A stretch of DNA of 6,829 bases from Selenomonadaceae bacterium (GCA_017529085.1 JAFXOC010000194.1:1-6829), one strand, 5' to 3'; shown: positions 1-5,854, numbered from the stretch's first letter. Numbers and translations: made by a program. Notes: a model not told the origin generated them from the sequence alone.

Positions 1-723
1 TGCCTATAATTCACGAGATGAAAGGCGTAATTATTGAATCTTGTGAAGTTACAGAAGCGCATCTATATTTGAAAGTCGTAAATAAGAAGATGAAAACCGA
101 AGTAACCGTAGGTGACGTTGTTCAAGCGGGTTTTGTCATTATCAATAGCGAAGTCGGACTTGGGCATTTAACGGTCGAGCCTATGATTTTCCGCTTAGTA
201 TGCAAAAAATGATCTGATTTGCAAAGATTTTTCGCAGAAGAAGCGTCACATAGGCAGACAAGTTGAAAATTACGATACGGCTTATGAAATTTATAGCGAT
301 GAAACTTTGGCGCAGGATGATAAAGCGTTCTTTATGAAAGTGCAGGATACTGTGAGAACCGCCGTGGACGAAAATAAATTTATGCTTACGGTAAACCGCT
401 TGCAAGAGGCTATGGAAATTCCGTTGGAGCACAATCCTATGGAGGAAGTGGAATTTTTAGCGGATAGATTTTCATTAACCGAAACGGAGCAGGGCGATAT
501 TTTGCGTCAACTCTTTAAAGGCGGCGATTCATCTCGTTATGGCTTGTTAAACGCCGTAACTGCGGCTTTTCAAAATGCGGAAGATTACGAAAGAGCGACC
601 GAACTTGAACGCATCGGCGGCGAAATTTTGGCGTTGCCCGTGCCCAACCGCCCAATGCTACCCAATACGCCGAAAGGAAAAATGGTAAATATTACGCCTA
701 CGCGAGAATTTGCTATGGCGTAA
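1..723 (+). pseudogene. DUF932 plasmid/phage-like protein, C-terminal part, frameshifted
   Basis: Two frames together read as the C-terminal part of a DUF932 (phage/plasmid-like) protein. The first is open from the window edge to a TGA at 210-212 and holds the family-like stretch VGDVVQAGFVIINSEVGLG and then RLVCKK. The second resumes as KNDLICKDFSQKKRHIGRQ from about 205, continues through YEIYSDETLAQDDKAF and ends at 723. Removing one A from the A6 run at 204-209 joins them without loss, so I call one gene with a +1 insertion rather than two genes. The N-terminus lies outside the window. DUF932 proteins are common on plasmids, phages and integrative elements, but their biochemical role is not established. 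Expression through slippage on the A run is possible but unproven. I recognise the family from sequence feel, not from a search. Confidence 0.75.
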
Positions 724-736
724 ATTATATCAAATT

Positions 737-772
737 AGAGCGATGTTGCGCTTAATTGCGTGACATCGCTCT
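737..772 (+). terminator. Hairpin after the DUF932 gene, possible terminator
   Basis: AGAGCGATGT (737-746) pairs perfectly with ACATCGCTCT (763-772). An inner CGC/GCG pair (749-751 with 758-760) lies beyond a TG/TG internal loop. It begins 14 bases after the DUF932 stop. No U-tract follows in the forward direction, so intrinsic termination would be weak. It may instead be an RNA-stabilising hairpin or a protein site. The minus-strand side is followed by AATTTGATATAATTT, which is AT-rich but not a T run. Confidence 0.5.
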
Positions 773-800
773 TGAACGGGAAAAAATCTTTTCGAGCCAC

Positions 801-978
801 ATAGCAAAACGGCGCAAACAGGATTTGGCGAATCTGTCCCCATTGCAAGCAAAAAAAGCTAGGCCCGTATAATGTCGAAACGACAAGCGTTCAGCGTACA
901 AAAGGCAATTGTTCTCATTGCGGCAAGCGGTACGCGGTCGAATATGGTAAGGGTAAAATAAAAGATACGAAAGAATAG
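801..978 (+). pseudogene. Small zinc-knuckle (double CxxC) protein, degraded
   Basis: Frame 1 reads CPHCKQKKLGPYNVETTS, then ends KGNCSHCGKRYAVEYGKG plus a short basic tail and TAG at 976-978. The two CxxC pairs (codons at 835/844 and 910/919) are a classic zinc-ribbon arrangement. That frame has no ATG, GTG or TTG before its upstream stop at 802-804. The other frame supplies a natural N-terminus, IAKRRKQDLANL, from ATA at 801. The two join if two bases (a TG repeat near 835) were lost and if ATA was once ATG, giving a protein of about 60 residues. The N-terminal frame is also open back to about 756, so a longer original start cannot be excluded. Likely role: a small nucleic-acid-binding or structural zinc protein of the same element as the DUF932 gene. 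Confidence 0.55.
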
Positions 979-1012
979 TTCGACGCGTTTATGGAATACG
1001 GGGTGAAAATTT

Positions 1013-1621
1013 ATGCAAGAAAAAAGAAATGAAATCATGGAAGACGAATACACCGATATTTCCGATGAAAAAGCATCTCCACTAAAAGGTTTTGACGAGA
1101 AAAGCGCAGCGCTCTTACAACCGCTTATCGGTAAATTCCTCAAAGCCTATACGGAAAAATCGGACGATGCGCAGGATTCATCATGGCTTGACGAGCATCT
1201 TCAATCGGAACTTTCAGAAAAATCCTCGGAGGAAATTGCCGCAATAAGGCAGGAAATCCAAAAAACGGTTGCCCTATGGGATATAAATATGCAATCTATT
1301 GCCGAAGCCTGCGCTCAAGGTCAGAGCAAAGAGGAATGGCTTGAAGGCAAACTCGCAGAAGCTGCGGTTGGCGTCAACGTTCAAGATTACGGAGAATATC
1401 TTGCGGTTGCGGATGCAACCATTCATCAAGCCAATCAGGAAGCTATTCAAAATATCGACAGCGTGAACGCAAAGCCTTCGTATGAAGACGAACTTAAGGA
1501 TTTAAAGTGCGATTTTTTCAAGTACAGCAACATTATCATTGTCGATACTAAAATTAGTATCATAAACATTTTGAGTTACATCATCTCTTATGTCCTCGAG
1601 ATCAATTGCCTCTGTCAATAG
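1013..1621 (+). pseudogene. Acidic helical element protein, C-terminally truncated at about 1500
   Basis: The start ATG at 1013 has a GGGGTGA-type ribosome site about 8 bases upstream; ATG at 1037 is an alternative. The first ~163 residues are acidic, helical and coherent. They include KSAALLQPLIGKFLKAY near residue 30, a SSWLDEHLQSEL segment, SKEEWLEGKLAEAA and DYGEYLAVADATIHQANQEA. This pattern recalls large uncharacterised phage or plasmid proteins in which such a domain is N-terminal, but I cannot name the family. After DELKDLK (about 1500) the composition changes abruptly to hydrophobic, AT-rich residues. Those are the antisense of the minus-strand gene ending at 1502, so the last ~40 residues are probably not original. 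I read it as a gene cut by insertion or deletion, with 1621 only an accidental stop. Confidence 0.6.
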
Positions 1622-2153
1622 TTTTCCCATTAATCTTTTCACTTTGTATTTTTGTTCTGATACAGAGTTTTCAAGAGCATATATATCGTACTTTTCTTTC
1701 AAGAAATCAACATACTTTGTATTATCCTTTTCTTGCATATCTGTAAATCCTGCTTCAGATTTTTTTACATATTTAATAAACATCTTTTCTTCTTTAACAC
1801 TTTTTATAAGTTTAGTAAGCATATTCCAAAAAGAATCATCAAAAATATTATATTCGTTGTCCAAAAGCTCATTAATCATTGCTATTTTTAATCAACCAAT
1901 AACATCATCTTTCCCCAATGAATTTAATAGATAATCAAGTGCCTCTGTTTTGTTGTTATATGTGTTATATGCGTAGGTATGTGTAAACATATAGTTAGAA
2001 TAATGTGATACTATGTCCAGATTAAAAATATCGATTAGGTGAAAGTAGTTATTCAAGATATAGCAGTAAAACATTGCTTTTGTTTTTTCCTTTACAATGT
2101 TATCGCGAGATAGCAACACACATAAACCATGCAATATTTTCAAAACGCTCCAT
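1502..2153 (-). pseudogene. AT-rich gene of unknown function, broken by a frameshift and TGA
   Basis: On the minus strand an AGGAGA ribosome site (2161-2166) sits 7 bases before ATG at 2151-2153. This opens MERFENIAWFMCVAISR, which stops at 2100-2102. One base lost in the CGCG stretch near 2104-2107 would carry it into the frame DNIVKEKTKAMFYCYILNNY. That frame meets an in-frame TGA at 1892-1894, between KDDVIG and LKIAMINELL, and then continues to a TAA at 1502-1504. Repaired, it is about 216 residues: an aromatic, hydrophobic N-terminal half and a charged helical C-terminal half. TGA is easily a TGG (Trp) changed by one G-to-A. Composition is much more AT-rich than the flanking genes, suggesting a separate horizontal origin. 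I do not recognise the family and see no membrane or catalytic motif. Confidence 0.55.
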
Positions 2154-2186
2154 TGGTTTATCTCCTAATAAAAAAATATCGTTTTT

Positions 2187-2215
2187 TACATATCTCAAAA
2201 ATTAATTATCGGCAA
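2187..2215 (-). promoter_or_regulatory. Candidate promoter for the minus-strand AT-rich gene
   Basis: On the minus strand TTGCCG (2210-2215) and TATGTA (2187-2192) are separated by 17 bases. Transcription would start near 2180, just before the AGGAGA site at 2161-2166. The -10 match is only fair and the surrounding DNA is AT-rich, so chance is a real alternative. The rest of 2216-2362 shows only a weak imperfect hairpin (ATTGGTA/TACCGAT, about 2258-2290). Confidence 0.3.
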
Positions 2216-2362
2216 TTTGTTCAGGAATACGACAATCAAAGACTAATATAATACGGATTGGTAGTTTTATAGTTTCGGAAAGTACCGATTTTTAAAATTT
2301 GAGAACGTGCAATAAATCTAATTTAGGGTTATGATATCAGCATATCCAATGCGATTATTAGT

Positions 2363-2390
2363 TTGTGGTCGCAACAATGTACACTAATCT
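2363..2390 (+). promoter_or_regulatory. Weak candidate promoter for the 2415 gene
   Basis: TTGTGG (2363-2368) and TAATCT (2385-2390) are 16 bases apart, placing a start site near 2397, just before the GGGAGG ribosome site at 2402-2407. Both boxes are imperfect. It is listed because the gene has a strong ribosome site and an otherwise empty upstream region. Confidence 0.22.
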
Positions 2391-2414
2391 TTATTATTCA
2401 AGGGAGGAATTTGT

Positions 2415-2780
2415 ATGGAAAACAAAAGAATCAACTTTGAAAGCACAGGTATGGTTTGGAATATCGAGGCACGTGACAATCGGTTGTATATTTCCGAGAT
2501 AATGTAAGGACTTGGGCAGGAACTTTATGTCGAAGCTGCGTGGTCGATATTACAATTCAAAGGCAATTCCAAGCGTATTGGTGATTCACATTTTTATTAT
2601 GCAGCCAGAAGATCGCTTCAAACATTCGGTTTGCCATTTTCTGCATTTACATTTTCACAGAAGGGAGATTTCAAATCCATCGAATTCGTGGTGGATGGAG
2701 AACCGATAGCGAATGATCAGGTAATCCGCTTTGGATTTTATGCCCGCACAGATGCGGGAACACTGGTCGTCCTGAAATAA
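2415..2780 (+). pseudogene. 121-codon gene of unknown function with in-frame TAA at codon 31
   Basis: ATG at 2415 follows a strong GGGAGG site (2402-2407, 7-base gap). The frame reads MENKRINFESTGMVWNIEA to SEIM, then TAA at 2505-2507. It then continues without another stop as GLGQELYVEAAWSILQFKG, HFYYAARRSLQTFGLPF, FKSIEFVVDGEPIANDQ and RFGFYARTDAGTLVVLK to TAA at 2778-2780. Amino-acid usage after the TAA is convincingly coding: alternating beta-like strands, no low complexity, and the same frame. I therefore infer one gene with a nonsense mutation. I do not recognise the family. The FESTG near the N-terminus resembles the STG of the repeats in the next gene, which starts about 30 bases on and probably shared its transcript. 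Readthrough or restart after codon 31 cannot be judged from sequence. Confidence 0.6.
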
Positions 2781-2809
2781 TGAGTTTTCAATGAAAAGAG
2801 GAGTATATT

Positions 2810-3520
2810 ATAAGCGACAAGAAACTTGCGTTGACTAGTACAGGAAAATTACAAAACGATTATATAAGCCCTGCCTTCAATAAAATCAAGGCAGAGTACA
2901 CTGGAGAATTGTCAGATGATTACGACACAAAATTTGTATCCAAGCTCCCGTTGACAGCTACTGGACAAATTCCAACGTCATTCGATATTCCAAAGTATAA
3001 AAAAATTCGTTTAGCTTCTACAGGTAAGTTATTGGACGAATACGACAATCCTGCTTATTTCGATTTAGAAATATCGGAGAAAGACCATAAGACAGATGAT
3101 GCTAATCCGGGAAATATAAAATGCGATGATGCGAATAATCAGGTTGCTGCGTGTGATTACGAAATATCCATCGCCAAACCTTATGATTTTGCATGCAAGT
3201 TGCAGACAATGTGCAATTACATCTCGTCGATTTCGCTAAATCGGATGGACGGACGTTTCTACAAAGACCCAAGCTATTTCTCTTATATAACATTTAAACG
3301 CCTTTTAGTTGAGGCGGGAATTTCCGAAAGCGTCAGATTTCACGATCTTCGTCATACCCACGCGACTTGGCTACTTGAAAAAGGAGTACATCCGAAAGTT
3401 GTAGCGGAAAGATTGGGTCATTCGAGCATACGAATTACGCTTGATACATATTCCCATGTTATTAAGGGATTACAACAAATAGCCGTCAGTAAGATTGACG
3501 AGATTACGGATAATTGGTAA
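2810..3520 (+). pseudogene. Chimera: four 20-residue repeats fused to a tyrosine recombinase C-terminus
   Basis: A GAGGAG site (2798-2803) lies 6 bases before ATA at 2810, and the frame from there reads SDKKLALTSTGKL. I infer a former ATG changed to ATA. The only standard downstream start in the repeat region is TTG at 2831, which has no ribosome site. Counting residues from 2831, 1-81 are four 20-residue repeats, about 82-135 are a linker, and 140-229 match a phage integrase C-terminal end. That end contains DGRFYKDPSYF (140-150), H171 and R174 in FHDLRHTHATWLLEKG, H197 in RLGHSSI and the nucleophile Y207 in LDTYSHV. The core-binding domain, the first catalytic arginine and the beta-hairpin lysine are absent, so recombination activity is not expected. 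The fusion probably arose by deletion joining an unrelated repeat gene to an integrase gene. Confidence 0.75.
2831..3073 (+). repeat. Four tandem 60-base coding repeats (20-residue units)
   Basis: Units begin at 2831, 2891, 2951 and 3011: LTSTGKLQNDYISPAFNKIK, AEYTGELSDDYDTKFVSKLP, LTATGQIPTSFDIPKYKKIR and LASTGKLLDEYDNPAYFDLE. The shared pattern is L-(T/A)-x-T-G-x-(L/I)-x-x-x-(Y/F)-(D/I)-x-(P/K)-x-(Y/F). Codons have diverged although the amino-acid pattern is kept, which fits old duplications held by selection on the protein, not a recent DNA repeat. A small beta repeat for surface or adhesion use is conceivable, but I see no decisive motif. Confidence 0.7.
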
Positions 3521-3528
3521 TGATACGC

Positions 3529-3557
3529 TTGAATCTCCTGCTTGGATATATTATAAT
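3529..3557 (+). promoter_or_regulatory. Promoter of the AAA-ATPase/nuclease gene
   Basis: TTGAAT (3529-3534) and a perfect TATAAT (3552-3557) are separated by 17 bases, giving a start site near 3564. The leader of about 57 bases ends at a GGGAGG ribosome site (3607-3612), 8 bases before GTG at 3621. This is one of the best promoters in the window and gives the nuclease gene its own transcription unit, independent of the decayed genes upstream. Confidence 0.65.
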
Positions 3558-3590
3558 GAAGTAAAATTACGATAAAACCGAGCAGGAGAT
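3533..3590 (+). repeat. 13-bp inverted repeat overlapping the nuclease promoter
   Basis: ATCTCCTGCTTGG (3533-3545) pairs with CCGAGCAGGAGAT (3578-3590) with one T-G wobble, around a 32-base centre that contains the -10 box. The left arm lies in the spacer and the right arm just downstream of the predicted start. An operator bound at both arms is one reading. A weak hairpin terminator for readthrough from the recombinase remnant is another, though the following ATTTTACG is a poor T-tract. Confidence 0.65.
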
Positions 3591-3620
3591 ATTTTACGCT
3601 AATCTTGGGAGGCGATAATT

Positions 3621-5300
3621 GTGTCAGATTATCTACATCGCAGGATTCCCGTGGGGGTGGACGATTTTAAAAGTCTTCGTGAAGAATGTTATTTTGTAGA
3701 TAAGACCAGATTTATAAAAGAACTGATCGACGAGCGTAGCAAAGTTACGCTAATAACCCGTCCTCGCCGTTTCGGAAAGACTATAACCATGAGTATGCTT
3801 TACTACTTCTTCACGAATGAGAATATTGAAGAAAACCGTAAACTCTTTGAGAAAACGGAAATTGCCAGTTGCGGAGAGCGTTATATGAAAGAACTGGGAA
3901 AGCGTCCCGTTATCTTCTTAACGCTTAACGATGCAAAAAATATGGATATGACCACGATGATAGAAAGACTTGGGCGGATTATGTCGGAGGTTTACTCGAA
4001 TTTTTTGTATCTATCTGCGCCAACTTCCCCACTAACTCAAGTCGAAAAAGAATACTACGAGAAAATTTTAAATGCTAAAGGCTCACAAACCGAGATAGAA
4101 GACAGTTTGCGACTTTTATCTTCCTTCCTCTACAAGTATCACGGAAAAAAAGTAGTAATTTTACTTGATGAATACGATGTCCCCGTGCAACAAGGCTGGC
4201 AGTACGATTTTCATAAGGACGCTATCTCTTTTACAAGAAATTTCATGGGTGCAGCCTTTAAATCAAATCCTTCATTAGATTTTGGCATAATAACCGGAGT
4301 GCTTCGCATCGCTAAGGAAACAATTTTCAGTTCTTTAAATAATATCGAGGTGTCCAGCGTAGCCGAAGGGCGTTTCGCCGATATATTCGGATTTACGCAG
4401 ACCGAAGTTGAAAAAATGGCTAAAGATTTGGGAAAAAGCGATAATACTGCTGAAATCAAACATTGGTACGATGGTTATATATTTTCAGGGCAAGAAATTT
4501 ATAATCCGTGGTCGGTTATAAACTATTTTCAACAAGGGTGCAAGCCGCAAGTATTTTGGCTTAACACTTCCGGTAACGCTATTATTGGCGAAATGATGGA
4601 ACACGCAGATAACGAGGACGATGAAAAGTTAATTTCTCTATTGAATGGTGGCTCAGTAGAAACAATTATTGACGAAGCTGTTGTATATTCCGATATTTAC
4701 ACCAATAAAGATGCGCTTTATACTATGCTTCTTACGGCGGGTTATTTAAAAGCGACCGAAAATCGCTTGGAGGATGGAGAACACATCTGCACTTTAGCGA
4801 TACCGAATCGCGAGATTGCAACGGTTTATCGCAAAGAAATCATAAACCGTTATCGCGGCAAAATGTCAAGAACGGATCTCCGCAATATTCTTATCAGTCT
4901 AACTAAAGGCGATGACGAAAAATTTTCCTCCGGACTTCAAAAATATTTGGAACAGATTGCAAGTTTTCATGATGTTGCGAATAAAGATAGTTTCTATCAC
5001 GGTTTCTTATTGGGATTAACGGCGTGGTTTATGTCGAAGTATCGCATAAAGTCTAATCGTGAGAGTGGCTATGGTCGTTTTGATTTAGGGATTTTCCCAA
5101 CTACGCATGAAGATTCGGGCGTTATTATGGAATTTAAAGTTGCTGATAGTGAAGCTGTTTTAGAAAAAACAGCGAAAGACGCTCTTGCTCAAATTGAAAA
5201 GCAAGATTATATAGCGGAATTTTTAGAACAAGGCATCAAAAATGTTTGGAAGTATGGTATAGCTTTTTACGGCAAAAAGTTACAAATTATTCGGGGTTAG
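3621..5300 (+). CDS. AAA-ATPase-like protein with C-terminal PD-(D/E)XK nuclease domain
   Basis: A 559-residue protein starts at GTG, with GGGAGG at 3607-3612. The N-terminus fits the AAA-ATPase_like family (PF09820): IPVGVDDFKSLREECYFVDK (residues 9-28) and a modified Walker A, RPRRFGKT (47-54), where arginines replace the usual first glycine, as is normal for this family. Walker B is VVILLDEYD (178-186). Further family features are GIITGVLRIAKETIFSSLNN (222-241) and HWYDGY (281-286). The C-terminus fits DUF1703 (PF08011), a PD-(D/E)XK nuclease-like fold: GYGRFDLG with D488, VIMEFKV with E504 and K506, and AQIEKQDY near 523-530. Length and both active sites look complete. These proteins are widespread and often multicopy in gut bacteria; their substrate and function are unproven, though defence or mobile-element roles have been suggested. 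It carries its own promoter. Confidence 0.9.
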   Translation: MSDYLHRRIPVGVDDFKSLREECYFVDKTRFIKELIDERSKVTLITRPRRFGKTITMSMLYYFFTNENIEENRKLFEKTEIASCGERYMKELGKRPVIFLTLNDAKNMDMTTMIERLGRIMSEVYSNFLYLSAPTSPLTQVEKEYYEKILNAKGSQTEIEDSLRLLSSFLYKYHGKKVVILLDEYDVPVQQGWQYDFHKDAISFTRNFMGAAFKSNPSLDFGIITGVLRIAKETIFSSLNNIEVSSVAEGRFADIFGFTQTEVEKMAKDLGKSDNTAEIKHWYDGYIFSGQEIYNPWSVINYFQQGCKPQVFWLNTSGNAIIGEMMEHADNEDDEKLISLLNGGSVETIIDEAVVYSDIYTNKDALYTMLLTAGYLKATENRLEDGEHICTLAIPNREIATVYRKEIINRYRGKMSRTDLRNILISLTKGDDEKFSSGLQKYLEQIASFHDVANKDSFYHGFLLGLTAWFMSKYRIKSNRESGYGRFDLGIFPTTHEDSGVIMEFKVADSEAVLEKTAKDALAQIEKQDYIAEFLEQGIKNVWKYGIAFYGKKLQIIRG

Positions 5301-5310
5301 ATAAAAAAAG

Positions 5311-5342
5311 GGGGGGCAACGAGGGGGCAGTTTGAAATGAAA
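5311..5342 (+). repeat. G-tract direct repeat, copy 1 (possible integrase arm site)
   Basis: Two G-tracts about 11-12 bases apart (from 5310 and 5323) are followed by CAGTTTGAAATGAAA. The layout matches copy 2 at 5548-5579 with a few substitutions and one shifted base. Paired short repeats close to an attachment site are typical arm-type sites of tyrosine integrases. That role is inferred from layout and from the recombinase remnant upstream. Confidence 0.45.
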
Positions 5343-5448
5343 CCATAAATTTTAAACGCTCACAATGCCCAAAAATCAACCTCAAACAATACCAAATATA
5401 CTAAAAAACACGCAAAAAACGGCATTTACCGAATTGCTAAATAGTTAG

Positions 5449-5491
5449 AGCCCTACGGCTGCGAGAGGCAAGAATCTCTCCCACTCCGCCA
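5449..5491 (+). other. tRNA-Ser-like 3' fragment, possible attachment site
   Basis: A small AGCC-CTAC-GGCT hairpin (5449-5460) resembles a variable arm. A second stem, GAGAG/CTCTC (5463-5467 with 5476-5480), sits where a T-arm would be, and the block ends CCACTCCGCCA (5481-5491), like the acceptor 3' strand plus GCCA of a serine-type tRNA. No matching 5' acceptor half (GGAGTGG) is present upstream. The putative T-loop GCAAGAAT does not fit TTCRANY, so this is not a working tRNA. A diverged tRNA 3' end left at an element junction is the best reading; an unrelated structured RNA is possible. Confidence 0.35.
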
Positions 5492-5504
5492 GTTTGTAAG
5501 CGTT

Positions 5505-5543
5505 CCGGGCATCGTTGTTTTTCGGTGCTCGGTTATTTTTTTT
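5505..5543 (+). terminator. Rho-independent terminator
   Basis: CCGGGCATCG (5505-5514) pairs along all ten bases with CGGTGCTCGG (5523-5532), two pairs being wobbles, around loop TTGTTTTT. It is followed by TTATTTTTTTT (5533-5543). It lies 13 bases after the tRNA-like CCA and could end either that RNA or readthrough from the nuclease gene. Confidence 0.8.
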
Positions 5544-5547
5544 GTCT

Positions 5548-5579
5548 GTGGGGCGATTTGTGGGGTAGTTTAGATGAAA
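5548..5579 (+). repeat. G-tract direct repeat, copy 2 (possible integrase arm site)
   Basis: GTGGGG appears twice, 12 bases apart (5548 and 5560), followed by TAGTTTAGATGAAA. This mirrors copy 1 at 5311, 237 bases upstream and in the same orientation, with the tRNA-like block and terminator between them. Tandem TGTGGGG-type boxes near tyrosine-integrase attachment sites are a common pattern in Firmicutes elements; use here is inference. Confidence 0.45.
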
Positions 5580-5634
5580 TTTACGCTCTATATATAAAAA
5601 CTACTCTTGATAGAATTACAAATTTATAATTTTT

Positions 5635-5791
5635 TTACAAAACGAGCCGGTCAAGTTTTAAGACTGGCTCGTTTTGTTTGGCTATATTTGCGATGACACC
5701 ATTAGTCGCTTTTGCTAAATCAAACGAGTCATGAAAAAGCTTGTTCGCCTCTAATGTCTCCGTTTATTGTGTCGCATATGTCTTTTTTCAT
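5635..5791 (-). pseudogene. Small minus-strand gene (~51 residues), frameshifted, unknown function
   Basis: ATG at 5789-5791 opens MKKDICDTINGDIRGEQAF and stops early at a TGA. Removing one base from a T5 run of the coding strand (GCTTTTTCAT) carries it into FHDSFDLAKATNGVIANIAK and then KQNEPVLKLDRLVL, ending at TAA (5635-5637). The composition is protein-like on both sides of the join, and a good promoter lies just upstream, so I believe it is a real gene. I cannot name it; the ribosome site (AGAAAAGA) is weak. The stop lies at the base of a strong hairpin. The extra base could be real or a sequencing error. Confidence 0.45.
5637..5680. terminator. Strong hairpin, probable bidirectional terminator
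   Basis: Bases 5637-5652 pair with 5662-5677 over 16 positions with one G-T wobble, around a 9-base loop. The core is AAAACGAGCCGGTC against GACTGGCTCGTTTT. On the forward strand the stem ends in GTTTTGTTT, giving a moderate T-tract. On the minus strand it covers the last codons of the small gene ending at 5635. Confidence 0.75.
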
Positions 5792-5808
5792 GCTGATTCT
5801 TTTCTTTT

Positions 5809-5836
5809 ATTATATTAATTATTATTTTAATTACAA
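5809..5836 (-). promoter_or_regulatory. Promoter of the small minus-strand gene
   Basis: On the minus strand TTGTAA (5831-5836) and a perfect TATAAT (5809-5814) are 16 bases apart. The start site would be near 5802, only about 11 bases before the ATG, so the leader is very short, consistent with the weak ribosome site. The DNA is AT-rich, so some chance matching is expected. Confidence 0.45.
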
Positions 5837-5854
5837 TAGTATTTGCGTTAAATT

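Larger units (their letters stand above)
5301..5634. other. Gene-free stretch between the nuclease and the minus-strand small gene
   Basis: No convincing coding region is present. The stretch holds the two G-tract repeats, the tRNA-like block and the terminator listed separately, plus A-rich DNA at 5343-5430. The only forward frame of note is 27 codons (5365-5448), which lacks a ribosome site. After 5580 the sequence is AT-rich with no recognisable signal before the hairpin at 5637. Confidence 0.6.

Noticed and set aside
859..1143. 94-codon minus-strand frame
   Set aside because: It runs antisense to the zinc-knuckle and 1013 genes, is Cys/Phe/Ser-rich in a way typical of shadows, and has no ribosome site.
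1892..1894. TGA read as tryptophan (recoded genetic code)
   Set aside because: Other breaks are frameshifts or a TAA that recoding cannot explain, and the intact nuclease gene uses TGG for tryptophan, so a nonsense mutation is simpler.
1590..1934. 114-codon forward frame
   Set aside because: It is the antisense shadow of the AT-rich minus-strand gene, rich in Ser/Phe/Leu, with no start signal.
2512..2709. 65-codon forward frame
   Set aside because: It is out of frame with the convincing 2415-2780 coding stretch and has His/Phe-rich shadow composition.
4211..4459. 82-codon minus-strand frame inside the nuclease gene
   Set aside because: It is a shadow of a well-supported family gene on the other strand.
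5365..5448. 27-codon forward frame starting MPKNQPQ
   Set aside because: It has no ribosome site, is very short, sits in A-rich DNA and runs into the tRNA-like block; too weak to call.
5301..5580. CRISPR-like array from the repeated G-tracts
   Set aside because: There are only two imperfect copies 237 bases apart and no regular spacers or cas genes.
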